Shown here one piece after another: positions 11,601-26,600 of a DNA stretch of 64,000 nucleotides. Position 1 is the stretch's first letter; each line of letters starts with the position of its first letter. Made by a program: the position numbers and the translations under genes. Below the pieces are notes generated by a model. It did not search any database. It saw only the letters and a program-made list of their open reading frames with translations, and was not told the DNA's origin. Origin of the DNA: Durusdinium trenchii (lineage: Eukaryota; Sar; Dinophyceae; Suessiales; Symbiodiniaceae); NCBI GenBank assembly GCA_963970005.1, contig CAXAMN010022917.1, positions 635,131 through 699,130 of the forward strand, written 5' to 3'.

Positions 11601-14600
11601 GGTTCCACCGCTTCAAACCGCGACGGAACCGGGTGTGGAGGAACCGGTCCCCCCGCGACGAGCCGAACGTTCGTTCCGGCTCCTCGGTGACCATGTTCGC
11701 GTTCGCGGGCTCCAGGATTTGGATCCCACCCGGCACTCCCACCTGAAGCGAGGGCAGACGGGTTCACCGTCTGGATCTGGGAAGGTTGGGATGTTGGATG
11801 GGATTTTGGGAAAGTGGTCGAAGAAAGATTTTGATGGCGTATTGGTTGTAAGGCACAGTTATTGGTATGGGATACATGGAGTGCCTGTCAGTGGCTTTGG
11901 GAGCCCATCTTTCCGTTGAAGGTGTCCCTGTACCACCATTGAATAAACCAAACGGCTGTTCTCAGGCTGTTTTCTTTCCAAAGTGATTAGCAATTAGTCA
12001 TAATTAGTCCCAACACGATCGGCATCGAAAATGATTCCAAGAATCTTCCAAAAGGGGGCCCGATCAACAACTGCCTAACAGGCCACAGGACAGGCCACAG
12101 CTCATGGATACTACCCGCAGAACACGTCTCCTTCGTGGCTCTGGGACTCCAACGTCTCCTTCGTTGAACTCCTGGCCGTGCGCCCCGCGCGATGCCGGCG
12201 TGGTGGCAGGCCGACATGTTTCGAGCTGACGTCATGTCTGGTATGCTGACACGGGTCATGCTTTCTTTACTGGCACGTTCTCATGCTGAGATGATGGCCT
12301 TCCAGGGGGTATACAAAGGCCGTGGGCGGCCCCTGATGGGCCTTCCCGGGGAGCGGGAGCGTCGCGTGTGCTGCATCCTATTAACTGAAGCTGCTGCAGC
12401 TTCAAAGCCTACGATCTGTTGCGAAGAAGTCAGCCCGGCAGTTCAGTTGGCAACGACAGCATCAGCAAACCTCAAAATCATGGAAAAATCACTGAAGTTG
12501 CATTCCCATAATCCCACCTTTCAGAACTCTCCGCGCACATCAATTGTCCCCTCTGTCCTCAGATTTTGACCATTCTGATCCCCTTCATCCCCCCTCCTCT
12601 CCCCCATTTCTCCACCCAAAGAGAGTCAATTACATCAATCCATTCCAGCCCTACACTCTGGAGGAAAGTAGCCTTCCAAAGGTCCATTTTCAGGTTCCAT
12701 GTTAACTTTCCCGGGTATACCTCCTTTACCTTCTCCGCCTCAAAAACGTCCACCCGGTTCTTCCCCCGCTCCAGTGGATCGTCGAAGCGCAGGTGGCCGG
12801 TGAATTTCACCCAGCGCTTGCGGCTCACCTGGAAATCGCCGGACCCAATCGCCGGAACGGCGAAATTGGCAGAACAGTGGTGGTATAGGTGGTCCCACAG
12901 GTCGGGGAAAATCCGAGGTCCGGGTGGGGTGCGGGAGTCTGAGAGAGCTGGATTTGAGTTCCGGGTTTTACCCTGCCCAAGAAGGCTTGTAAAGGGGCTG
13001 GGATCTCTATACATTCTATACCAATACCATCCAATACCCACATCTGAGCCAACACGCCGTTGCCAATGGCAGTGATCAAAAGTAACATGCATTCATTGCA
13101 GACGTCACGGGAATGTCGGGCCAAGATTTGTTTCGTTATCAGCGACAGACATCACATCTATACTGCAACTTCTCCATCTTTATGATGTCTTGCAAATGCT
13201 GCACAAGTGCTCGCCCCAAAGCAGGACCACAATCAAAAAGTTCTGGTGCGATTTCAAGGGATGCTTGAAGTGCCAAGTGTCCCTGACGGGGTATCTGCAT
13301 TCCCTGTTGAAGACCAAAAAAAGCAGTGATAAAGAAATAAAAACAGTCTCATGTCGGGGTGATGTTTAGTCCCATCCAGTGAGAGTAGATGGGTACTCCT
13401 AACCTCCATGGATAGCACCTCTTCGGGACTGCTGGCAACATGTTTCATCTTAACTCCGAGGTCTTTTCCGCTGTGTTCGGAAGGCTTCGTGTTCGAAGGC
13501 AACTGCTTTCGTGCTGGAATCCTTTTCGGCTGGCCGAACACGAGGATCTCTCAACGATTCCGTTCTGCCCCCCTGCACGTCAGCACACACCAAACTCTCC
13601 AAAGAAGAAGCCTCTCTGATTCAGTGACCCCCCTCCTCAACCATCCTAAACCATCCCAACCCTCCAAGGGCTTTCGGGTGCAGATGACCCCTCCCCCAGG
13701 TCTGGAAGGCTTCTCTCTCATCTTCCCCTCCACCGATCGGTTCATCGGTACGTACCGACCCGAAGCCCGCGAGCGCCACCCAGTGCGGGGGAACCCAGCC
13801 CACGGTGGCGACAGGTTCGCAGCTCGCGGCGAGAGGTTCGGAGCTCTGCTTTTTGGTTGGGGAGGACGAACTCAATGGTACGGAATCGATAATGCGGCAT
13901 GTCACGGAGTAGCATGGAAGATTCTGAGTCTGGCCTGCCGAACGCTACACCAAAAAAAAAGAACTCCCCGCAAATCAATGAGATATCACTATGGAAGGGG
14001 AGCCCTATAGAAATATATTTGGTTTATTTTAATATATTTGTATATTTCACTGTTTTGTCCCGAACAGGCTGTTCAAGTTAACCCTTTGCTTCGCAAAGCG
14101 AACTCAAGGCAGCCCTTCTTGCCAAGGCTACCTTCCGTGAAATGCATTCAATGGGGTGGTGCAAAGGCGCAAAGGCACCCATGTAATATCATATTGACAT
14201 AAGGGATCCGGTATTGTAAAAGCCATGGTCTACATTTGGTGGCTGTTGGTGAATGTATATACATATTTGTGCCTGGAGCAGATGGGGATGGATTTTCTCG
14301 TCTGACCCAACAAAGCACTGCTTCTCACGCCTGCTCGATGATGTCGGCGGTGACACCCGCACGATTCCTGAGCGCAAAAAATTCCATCGCGGATCGATCA
14401 AAAGGACATCCAAGCATCGAAGGTTAAAAGAGGAACCTACCATTCCAAAAAAATCAATGTATAGTTGCTTGATGTTACCTGCATCCTAGTATCTTTTAGT
14501 ACCCACTAAATTTATCACCCAAATGTAGCTAACTATACCATGCGTGATCCTATTGTAAAACTACCGTATACCTGTTAGGCTCTCCAATACAGCTGAGCTA

Positions 14601-17600
14601 GAGGACCTTCCCCCGGATCTGCACATCAACCTTAGATTCGGGAGGATATGAATGAAGCCTTCTGAGCTTCTAGCGTTTCTCATCCGTTGCAGTTGAACGC
14701 GAACGTGAACGCAACGAATCACAGCGAACATTTCTCATATATATATATATATCAGCGAGCCATGCTCACTGAAGCACTTCATGGAGGCAACTCATCAACA
14801 ACCTGGATCATCATACTCAGCGATCACAGCGAAATCGATCACAAGCGATCACATCAATTAACTCTTGTTTCAGTCAACGACTGTAGCATGAATATGAAAA
14901 TGGTCGGACCAAGCACCGTCCTTCAGGTCATGACTTGATTCAACATAATTACTCTCCCTGGAGCGGAAGTGGAAACATCCCCTGTTTGTAGAGACAAATG
15001 GTCTGCGAACGGGGGCCATGCCATCCACACACTCGGATGACCACGCAAGACGAACCGTGTAGCTCTGCCTTCACCTCCGCCACCGGACCACGGTCACAAC
15101 TGTTTTCGCTGGGGCCAGGAGTCAGCCGAGCGAAGCCCTGCATATCCTCGAAGATGTCGCGGTAGGACTGGTTGAGCTGAGCGACCTGGAGCCGAGCTTA
15201 CGCGCGTGCGGCTCGGGTGGGTCGATGGTGATCGGCCCGCCTGGACGAAAAGGGAAGCACGTGATGAAACATGATGAATCCGGACAAAAAGGGGCTGAAA
15301 CATGATGAAACCATCAAGAGCATGTCAAAGGGTACAAGAGGAAGAGGACAAATCTACACAAACATTCTGGCTTTCACGAATGACCAGGACCAGAGCCGCC
15401 GGTCTCATTGCTTGGGCCAGTATTTGGTGGAAAACATGCCGTTGGCATACCCACATGCCGGTTTCAGTTGGCAGACCGCCCCGAAAGGAATAGAAAAAGT
15501 AAGTAAGTAAGATATACATAGTAAGTAAGTAAGTAATTAAGTAAGTAATGGTAATGGTAATAGTACTAGTACTAGCACTAGTAATAGTAGTAGTAACAGT
15601 AACAGTAACAGTAACAGTAATAGTATATAAGTAAGTAAGTCAGTCAGTCAGTCAGTAACTAAGTATGTAAGTAGATAAGTAAGTGCAAAAAAGTTGTCTA
15701 ATCACGTAGTCTGGGTTGACAGCAGCATTGCCACAGCGTAGTGCTCAATTGAAAGGCCACGATCAACCACCACAAAGGTAATGGAACAAGCCTAAAACGA
15801 TGGCTTTTATCACCTTTATCTGTAGATATCTGTGGCTATCTGTTGACAGCTGGTCCAAAGCCACCCAAAATTCACCCTCAGTGTGACAAACTTCGCTCCG
15901 GATGTCAAGGCCCAGTGGCTAATAGGTTCACTAAGAAGATGCTCAGCACCTGGATGCAGCGTGATGGCTCTCTTAATGGCGCAGTCAGAATACCAAGTTC
16001 CAGGCCTTGGTCTCCTGGGTACACCGGGTGTAGCTTGTGGGAACGTTCAGAACGCATCAACCAAAGGGCCGGCTTGCGGGGTATAAAAGTGTTTTAAGGG
16101 AACAGCTAAGGAAGGTGATATCTGGTCCCTTGCACCGCTAGAAGGTGCTTGGTTTTGACCAACGTCCACAACTCTGTGAGCGTGCTTGAGGAGAAAAACC
16201 CAGGGAAATTGAAAAACAAGAACTCATCTACACCTTGTTCCTAGTAGCTTCTTGTTACTAGTAGCGATGCCAAGAGCTACTAATAGCGTCCTTGCTCCTA
16301 GTAGCGATGCGCTTTGTTCCTAGTAGCTTCAGTCAGAAGCCAATTTGGACCGATTGCATGATGTTCATTGAAATACATTGCCTTCAGAATCCAGTCCCCG
16401 GAAAATCCCTTACAAACACTGTGGGTGGCACGTTGCGAGTTCATGGTTCAATCCTTTCACCAGCAGGAATCCATCAGGCCACTGAAGGCCCACAAGACAC
16501 GTGTCCCCCAAAACAGGGTGGAAGCATAGCAAGTCATGTGCAGTCCTTTTTCCCGTGCCTTTTTCGCAAGACTAAGTGCAAGCCAAAACTTGCATCTGGT
16601 AACGTCTCGCACACAGTAGAGCATGCCAAAGTAGCACACCGGCAGGCCCAAAACTGCCGACTGCACCGTGTCTGGATTAGAACGGAGCAGAATTTGAGAC
16701 GTGATCCCAAGAATATACATCATATACACACATATATATAATATAAATATATATATTGTAAAATACACAAGCAGTTCCAAAGGGGTGCCTGCTGGATGGG
16801 CGCCCAGTATGCACTCGTTTAGAGGCTCAAGACTACCCCTTTGGAATTCTTGACAATTGCAGAATGAAAAGGCCCGTCACATCCTACGATAAAAGCGTCT
16901 AAGAGCAAATGTCGTCCTACGAAAGGCCTAGTAAGGAAGACAACATCCTTGAAGGATGACGATCTCCGGATCACCACTCCTAAACTTGAGTATCAAACTA
17001 CACTTGAAACACAGCAAATCACGGCCCGTTCGCAAGCTACTACAAGACAGTGGTCATCTGCCGTCTGCAACGCTCACCGTCTTGCCATCTTAGCCATATT
17101 TAAACATCGAAGGGCCAGTGCCACGTCGCCACCCGGTGGGATCGCATTTTGGGACCTGGGATTTGGCGGAAAGCACTGCTGGCATGACACCTCTCATCGC
17201 GTCCATCCCAAGTCCTTCAGCCTCTCCTGGCGGCTTCGCTTCACCCAACTCACCAGCCTGTTGGGAGCATCTTCCACTGCCTCCAAGAACTCCTCCAAAT
17301 TCTCCACATGTTGAGCATGTGCTCGGAAGCTTGGCGGACTCGGCATTCCCTTCGGCAGGTCCGTGTGCTTCCAGGTGTTAAAAGAGCTTCTGGGCGTCTT
17401 GGGAAGATCGTCCGTCAGCTCGTCCGCCAGGACGTCTTCCTCCGCCAGGACGTCTTCTGGCTTCCGTGGTGCTGCCAAAGAGACGAGACCCTCACCCGGC
17501 GCCATGGATGGCGGCTGAGCAACGAGTGGAACACTCACACGCGTGGGGTGTCGGCTCCTTGAACCAAAACAGCGCCTGAGAGCACACACGTAAATATATC

Positions 17601-20600
17601 ATCTTGATTTTGCACACACCCCTTCACCTCCCAAAGAACCTCCAAATTAAAATATACTATACGGCTTCATGGTCCCGCTTCATGGTCCTGTTCTGTTCCA
17701 CCGTTCGGAACACGTTTTCTGGTCCTCTGGTCTGTGGTGTCTCAGGTGAATATCGGTGGAGACCGGCCGACCATGGAGGTTCTCCACCCGCCGTCCTCTG
17801 ACTCAGATGTTAGAACTCTCACAAAACTCCATCTTCAACTCCAACCCCCTTGTTTTGTCACACCAACCTGTTGAACATCAGGCAGTGCGTGACCAAAAAC
17901 CTTCCATCCACTAGAGGAACGTCCCGTGCCGCTCCGTCGCACGTGGGTGAACACCACGCCGCCGAGCGGCGGCCACGAAGACCGAGACGGCGATCAGCAC
18001 GGGAGTATCGCTCCTGCCGTGGTCGTCAGGGGGCGGACAGGTGAAGCCGAGTTTCTCGGTGGGCGCGGTGATCCCATGACCTCCCCAACTATGCCATGCA
18101 CGCGTGCTGGTGGCATATCCCAGCGATGCGTCAAAGCGGTGAGGTCGGAGGGCCCAAAGCTTCCTCAAAGAGCGGAATCTACATCATTCTACATTGAGGA
18201 TTTGCTTGCAGCCTGGAAAACCGCTCAGGCAGGCTGCTCTGCACAGTGCTGACCCAGGGCGGCCCAAGTGGCCGTCTTCCTCAAACAAGAGCGTTTGGCT
18301 GTAAAGACCCTCCCTCGCGGCCCTCGCACCTCCTGCGGCGAACCCCCGGAGGTTCGCATGGATTCTAGCTCTGTCCCCCTCCGCCGTTGGACATGTTGGA
18401 CCAGTGGAGCATGTCTGAGACCCCAAACACAAAGCATCAGAGAGGAAAATGGTCTTCCAAGGGGCCCTTGTCCACTTCCAATCACTTCCATGTTAGTTCC
18501 AGGGAATGTATGGCTCTCAATTCATTGTCGAGCCAATGATTCTGGCCACCGTGCGTTGCAGTCCAATGCCCAGGTCACCGGTGATCAAGCATGGTTTTAG
18601 CTACAGTATCAACACGTACAATACGTAGGGGGGCGCCTAAAGAGTATTTCCAGGCAGCTCCCGTCTTCTCCTGAACTCTTCGTACTTGGTGGGTGGGAAC
18701 ATGCCCAATGTGATCTGCCTCAGCGCTCGGGCTCCGAAAAATCTGGCAAAAATAATGAAAAATAGACCAGCTACGGATGCTCTCAAGTAATGTAGACTCC
18801 TTTGGATATATATATATATATATATCTGTGTGTGTGAATTATCTGTGTGTGTGCTTTAAACACTTGGATGGTAAAACCTCGTCCACACTGTGGCAGTCAT
18901 GTCGACTCCTTTGACTGGGCCACGTGGCCACTATAGCCTGCAGGGGTGTCGCGCGAACCGCTCGTGTGGCCACTTGAAATGAAGTCCACTGTCCAAAATA
19001 AAAGGAGCACCCGAATCTGCAAATCAAATGGCAAGTCACAGGGACATCACCGTGTTCTTTTCAGGGGTGCTGGAGGATTTTTGTTAGAGGATCTACTTGG
19101 AGTCGCTGAGGGTGCCAGTCACCACCAGGTGAACATTCAAGTTGGATCTGATCATGTTCTGCGGACCTCTGGGCTTTGTTCTTGGGAAGTTTCAGATCTT
19201 GGGCTGTACAAATGTGAAAAAACAACTATAGCTGGACCAACCTGGACCTACGAACGCAGAATAAGACCAGTCTGACCCTGGCACATCCTGGACCTCTGGC
19301 TCGGATCATGAAAGAACCAACTCCCAGTGTGTGGCAAGGTCAAGTCCCATCTTCTCAGGTAGCTGTTCTGATCCCCAAACGCCAGCCAACCCAAGCATCC
19401 TCCCGAAATCCATTGAAATCCTCTATGCAAAGGGCTGACATCATCTATGAGTGATTTGTGATTAGTCCTGACCATCCAAACCTGGGGACCTTTAGCTTTC
19501 AGTCCATGGAATGAGACAACGGCGGAGGAAAGCCAAGCCTCCGATGCATTCACACACCGGTCATCTTCACTCTCAACATGCGAATTCTGCGGCTTTTTGA
19601 CATGGCAAGCGAAGCGGAACCCCGGTTTCTGGCCGCCCCCACCCGAATGATATCGAATGATACTACCTGGTTGGTGGTTTTGGACTCACAATGGAGTATA
19701 TAGATGGGTCAGTGGGTAAAATCATCCCAAAGTAAGGTTGAACAAATAGGCAGGTATAGAAAACAACCATAAATCTGTTTTCCACCCACGTTTTACACCG
19801 TAAATCCTCCACACCACCCCTCCGCTCGTCAACAGTCGTCCGAAGCCCTCCCCACGCGTGCGCCCGTTCCCGTCCGCGTTCGCCAAGACGCAACAAGCCC
19901 ACGAGCCATGGGCCAACACCATCAAAGCCGACCACGTGATGATTCAAAGAGCCTCGGTCGCCGTTCCCGCGGGCCGGGGCGGGAGGTTAGTACCAGTGGG
20001 CCGAGGCGTGCCGGGACAATGAGGCGGAAGAAGGGCAGCCCGGAGGTTGGAACATGAAACGTGTGGTGGAAGAAGGGTGGGTGATTTTCCTTGCAAACCT
20101 CTGTCAGTTTTCAGAACTGAGGGTCAGGGCCACTACGGCCAAGGGCACCAGTAGATGACCAAGACCTGTAGCTAACTCTTTTGCCTCTGCCTTAAATTAT
20201 TGTATATAGTAGCTACAGTTGAGTCAAAGAGACAAACCAACTACTAGGCTAGCACCAATGGAAACAGTTTCTGTGCCTGTGCGAGGTACTTTGTGCCACG
20301 GGTTTGCCACAAAAAGATCCAAAGGATTCAAACATGCACATACATCCACTCCATGTATGCAATATTTAAATATTTACCAAGATTTCGGTGGTTTTAATAG
20401 GTGGTCATATTTCCACACCTGCGTGGAGCGTTGGGGATAGTTTTGGCAACCCCATTTGTGGAAATAGTTATATAACACTTGAATGTCAAACCCAACGTCT
20501 TGGAGGGGCGTTCTTTCGGTTCTTTGGGGCCTGATGTTCGCAAAAAGCGTTGGGCATTGAGAGATTGAACAAGATCCAAGACCTCTTGGAAAGCAAAAGG

Positions 20601-23600
20601 CTCAACGGCGGTGAAGGTTCATGAAAGTGGCATGATGCATGCATTGGACTAGAGAGACCTCCAACTCTGTTGGGACCTCCTTCCCAAAAGGAGGTCCCTT
20701 GGGTTGTCTTAAGGGCCAAGGGCCTCCCAGTAGGAACCCCCCCTGGTAAATTGACCAACTACACTCCCCGGAAGAGTCATGGAACTGTGAAAAAAAAACT
20801 ATTCAAAAAAACGGTTGGGTCTTCGAACACAAATAAAGAAACGGTCATGGCCTGACCCATCCACTTCCATGATTGATTAGTTCAGAGAGTGTCACACCGG
20901 GTCCCAAGACGTGCTGAGTCCGGACTTCACAGGTGATCCCGAAGCGGCAACCACCCTGTGGAGGGAGGACCCAAATGCGGGTGTATTTCAATAGGGCCCC
21001 CCCCAACTAATGGCTTTTGGCTTATTTCCCTTCTTCCGCTTTTGGGGAGGTCTCCCTAGTTAGTTCCAGCAACGAATTGCCTTCTCTCGCAACGAGTGAG
21101 TCACAACGCTGCGCCTCTCTTGCCCCGATGAATGTTGGGCCCGGTCGGCGGCACGGGATGTCTGGGTAACTACATCCACGCAGACTCAGACCCAAACTCT
21201 ACATCGCACCGCAAAAGGGACAACTTCGGGCTCTTCATGATATAACAGGGATACGGTACAATATGATATAAAAAATATATATAGAATATAATATCCCCCT
21301 GTGAGTTCGGGAGAAGGCTGCAGTGTCTGATATTATTCATGATATAACAACCGCATGCGGTTAGGACGTCTGTAAAATGCCTTGGGACGGCCTTAGCACG
21401 TTGATGGAACATGGCCTGAACACTGGTTGGTGTGTTCAATTCACGAACAAAAGATATTAGTCAATGGGGGATGAACCCAAGTACAGGCTGAACATGAACC
21501 TACAGTATCTGAAACCACCACACGGAACAGCGTGTGGCTCTGGATCCAGGATGAAGATGAACCCAGGTTAGATCACCAGTGGCATTTCTCGTATAGCCGC
21601 ATAGCCAGGCTTTTCTTAGTGCATCTGCCTGCGCCGGCTTGTGACACAAACTCTCGCTTGAAAAACCAAACATCAAACACATCCCTCTAGACTCTACCAC
21701 ATGGCTCTCCTCTGATGGTAGTTCGTCGACCGGGGCCCCACCGGCGGTTCCAAGGCGCTGATGGCCGTGGCAAACATCAGGATCAAGAAGACGAGAGCGA
21801 GGCAGAAAAGCCCCACATCTGCCAGTACGTTGCCACAGACCTCGCGTCACACGCGCACGCGCGCAAGAACAAGGGACGCTCAGCCCCCACATGTACGGAG
21901 CGGCGCCCACCAGGATTGTCCGTTTCCCAGCAAAGCCAACAGGAATTCTGAGGACTAGTTGGTCCCATGACAAAAGCGCAGCTTTTGACGGCTCCGAGAC
22001 CTTCAAATGGATGACGATTTGATACGATGCGGCTCTATTCAACACCCATCTAGCAGTGGGAAATTACTGATGATACCGCTGCTGGTGCTGGTGGTGAGTT
22101 GTAAGATCTTGCAAGTTGCATGGCTGGTTCCCATCAAATCCGCCTTGTGCTAGCTTGGCATACCTCCCATTGAAACACTTGGAGAAGTCTTCAACCAACG
22201 CTGATCGACACGCCCTTCAGGTACCATCCAGTTACCTAGAGATGAAGGTAGACTCCAACCTGCCATTCGGACATCCGGCTGGAACATTAGGGTCCACATT
22301 GGTTAACCGAACTCTCCATCTGTTCATCTTCAGTGGGCAAACCAATCCCCCCCGAAAAAGGTTTATATAAAGGTTATCCACTGACTGAGTAGGCTGCAGG
22401 TCCTTAGGTCGCGCCCATGGTGACTGTAGTACGTGATGATGAGGACGATGACTTGCACTTTCCATCCGAAAGCCCTCATCTTCAAGACCGACCTTTATAT
22501 AACTGAGTGACGTGAGACACCAGCAATCCCCCTAGGCCCTATACTGAGGCCCCCGGCCAAAACAAAGGCGGAGATCCGCATGGACAACAAGGTGAAGTCC
22601 ATTAAAAGCGCCCAATAAATGAGCATGGCCATGCCTTAAATGCATGATTCGCAGCTCTGGTGTGGGAGCAGGGGACTCCATGTGAGCACAGCTTCGGTGG
22701 TTGTTCCTTGGCAGTTGTTGTTGAACCCACCGAATCATCCGAATCCGCTTAGTGGCGGTGCTTGTTTGCCTGCAAGCCAAGCCATCGTCTATACCCGCTA
22801 GCTAAGCACGTCGCTCAGCGCCCGCGAACCGAAGCAGGCACCACCGGCACGGTGACATCTCTTGAGCCTTCTCCTTGAGTCATTCACTGAGATGGAGGGG
22901 TGTCCTGTTTGGTTTCGATGATGACTGTCAACAGTGCGGATGCGATCGTTGTCCAGGAGAAGGAGCGCACTGCAGAGATCACCGTTCGGTGCATTTCGAT
23001 CGAGAAACATCGTCCTACTACTCTCCCTGGAACTGACAGTGGAAAATGGTCCCTTGGAAGACAATTTTCCTCTGCAAACGTGGGGTTTTGCACTTCGATG
23101 TTTGTTCCAAGCAGTATACTACATCTGGACCTCCACCTCCACAGCCCTTTGCTTTTTCGTCAACTCCGGGGCGACCTCCGTCGAGGCAGCTGGGAAATGA
23201 GAGCGAGGAGGCCCGCAAAAGCCAACCACGCAGAGGCGGCCAAGGTCCCTTGACCATAGGCGGCTCGGGCCAGAAAAAGGCCACCGACCAAACAAAGGTT
23301 CACGGTGAGGAAAATGAGGAAGTCGAACATGATCATGGCACACTTCCCTAGGCTGCCAGGTTCAGCAAAAACAGAACCCAGCAAGGGTTACACAGTAGAG
23401 CATGAGAACATTCGCTGTGAAAATAAGCATAGACAGGTGACAACAATTGCATATGAAGGGGGATCTGAAATGGTTGATACCTCCCAACATGTTCAAAAGG
23501 GGAAGGGAAGCTTTCGACCCCGAAAAGAGGCATTTCCTGCTCATGCAGTGTGACCAGTTGTGACCAGCTGAGCTTTCCAAGACCCACAAACCTATGAAAT

Positions 23601-26600
23601 CAGACAGAGCTGCGGCCACAGTGGTGGGACACGAGGTCGCACAGGTACACCGCCAGGCTCAAATACACGATGCGCCAGCACACTGCATACCCAAGGACCA
23701 AAGCTAGAAAATGCGAACATAGCACTTCTGAAGGCATGCCCCCCTTCCAAAGCGCCATGAAGTTATCCAAGTTCAAGCTCACCTCTGATGTTACAAGCAA
23801 AATGTGATATTGGAGTGGGATGGTGGAAGCAGAGAATGCCGACATTGCAGCTTCGCCTAGATGAGCTCGCACATATTCAGTGAAAGCCTCCTTGCTCCCG
23901 AACCACTCGGTGATGGCATTGAAAACAAAGTCTCGGTCATATTGCAGGCGACACTGCGCCAAATCGACGTCAAATGTGTCGAGGTCTCTGAACAACTTTC
24001 CTGGTTGGTGATGAAAAAGGCATCTCACAAATTACATCAAAAGTATGTGCATGATTGTGTATGTTTTTACGTACCGTTACATACAATTCACAGTCAATAT
24101 TGGCAACTATTATAACTACGACTGTACAATACCGTGCATATGATGATAATTATATATATATATTCCAAACCGCTGCCCAGATTCGCTTTGCCACTAAGCT
24201 CCGCCGCAAAAAGCACACCAGAAGAAAGCTCAAGGCCAGCTGCGAGAGCAGTGACACTGCCAAGTAGGCTTCAAGATCGATGACAAAAACAAGGCAAGTG
24301 AGATAATAACCAATCAGGTACACGGCCACAGCCATCTCGACGAAGAGCGGAGCAAGCCTGCGGCGGTGCATCTCTCAGGTTTTAAGCCCTTCTGGTCCGC
24401 CCACAAAGCACCACATGTCACCACATGTCCACATGTCACTATACTCGTCGCCTCCACACTTCAAAGGTGCGAGCTTGTGTGCCCCTAACAAACTGAGGCC
24501 CCTAGACATGCTAGGGAAAATAGATTTTGTAAGTAAAGGGATACAAAAGGCACGTGGCATGACCTGGGCCTGGAAGTGGAAACCTGCCCACGCCCCATGC
24601 CCATGGCCCGACCATCCATACTCAACATAATACAAAATATAAAATAAATCTGGCCCCCAAATGATAGAAACGGTGTCCAATACGTTTTGAAGGGGACTAT
24701 ATACTTTTCTAAATTTAGGGGTCTATTTAATCTGTGGACTGTGAACCCTGGATTTGGCACCCTTGCCACTCTTCCGGCCCCTCAACGACACCTCTCTGCA
24801 TCCCAGCGGCGTGACTTTCCCGCCGGGGTTGGCGGTGCGGTAGGCCGCCAATTCCTTACCGCCGAGCGAGCGACGGTTCCTTCCATGCGCGACCGTTGCG
24901 TCGGCAAAAGGACCATCGAGGATGGTGAACCTGCACAACCCATGTCATACTGCAACTATCTGCGATTTACGGTGTGAGTCAAGTCCAAGTATGGGGATTC
25001 CTCTACCGTCCGCGCAGGGTCACCATAGCAGCAACAAAAAATAAATATACTATTTCCTCTTTGCCCGGTGACAAAAACGCACCAAAGTCTCAAAAAATAC
25101 GGACTTGACCACAAGATCCGCAACTCCTTGGAGGCCTTCAAGAAACCGCCAAGCCCATAGACACCCTGCTGCATCAGAGCTTGGTCAGCTTGGTTTATAC
25201 TGACTGCATCTAGAAAGCAGGTGGGTGAGGATGAGACCCACTCCGGGATGTACACCGCCAAAACCAGCCCAAGCAACAACGAGGGCAAGCTGGCGACAGT
25301 CATCCAAAGCCCTCGGGGCAGCGTGACATCTGGCTGGATCTCGCTGGGCAGCACATAGCGACTAGACATGGGGATGAGGCTCTCGACGTAGAGAAGGATG
25401 AGGAGGGTCATGGTCAGGAACCAAGCCATCATCGCCCACTTCCAAGCAGTTTGGAGCAGAATTGCCAGAAACTTGGAAAGCCCCAAGGTCAACCAAGTAT
25501 GAGACAAGAAAATGTCGAAGCCAGAAACGGGCGTTGATTTCTTCCACAAACCTTCCTGACTGCATGGATTCATAAGCTGACACCATTAAGGTCTAGTAAT
25601 TATAGATGTAATTAGACAAGAAAACTTCACCAGAATTCCCACCCGCAACATCCAACCAAAAGACTCCTAGGGCACCCCACTGGGCCTTATATAACTCCAA
25701 AAGACTCTATATAGTCCGTCTCCAATGTTTCTTTAATGATCATGTCAAGTGAGCTGACCCCCAGTCCCATCCGTATGCACCATGATCCCAAGCAAGCACC
25801 AAAATCACCGCATCATCGGCATGTTGTTAAACCACTCGTCTAAGCGTCCCTTTGGCTTGGCTCCAGGTCCAGCGGCGATTGCCACCACACCCAGGCGTGA
25901 CGCAAGGTCTTACGCATTGTAATGCCGCGCATGATCTCCCGGTCCACCTCGCTCCGCGCCCGCACGCGCGGAATATGGAGCCGTAGCGCAACTGCGAGTC
26001 CGGTTGCCGCTGGTCAGGGACTCGTTGTGGGAGGGACCGTTGGGAGGGGACCCCTTCGAGAAGGTGCGACCAAGAGCCATGGATCTCTGGAATGCATTGT
26101 TCCTTTCTCCACTGGCAAGCTATTTGATGTGAGATCGGGCGGTGAGAAATGAGATGGGTGTTTTTAGAGAAATCATGCATGTCTCAAACTACCAGTTCTT
26201 CAAAGTGGTCACAGTTTTTGCCCCGTGTCTTGCCGTTCGCCCGCGAACAAACCCTCTTTGGAACTCGAAAGCGCATTGAAGAACCAAACTGCCAGAAAGT
26301 TCGGCTGTTGTCTTTTAGGTGTATTTTCTGCCACCCAGCTGAATCACTCAATCAGTGGGAAAGAAAACAAATGGGCGGCGTGACGATCTATTCGTTTTTT
26401 GATGTGCAGTGAGTTCAAAGAGAGGTGAAAAATTATAGTGGCCTGACATTCCTCTGGTCTGATTTTGGCACAACATTCCTGCACATCTCATTGACCACGC
26501 CATATACACGCGCATAATCTATGATGATCCATGCGAACAACTTGGTATAACACGGTATAACCAATTTCTACCACCTCCAAAAAACAACCCCTCAACATCA

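Noticed and set aside
12559-13092. 177-codon minus frame as one exon
   Set aside because: Only 12754-12828 joins in phase to neighbouring exons; the remainder appears to be intron that happens to be open.
21500-22045. 181-codon minus frame
   Set aside because: The true exon (21742-21840) is in another minus frame with a clear TM helix and matching splice phase; the long frame has no family sense.
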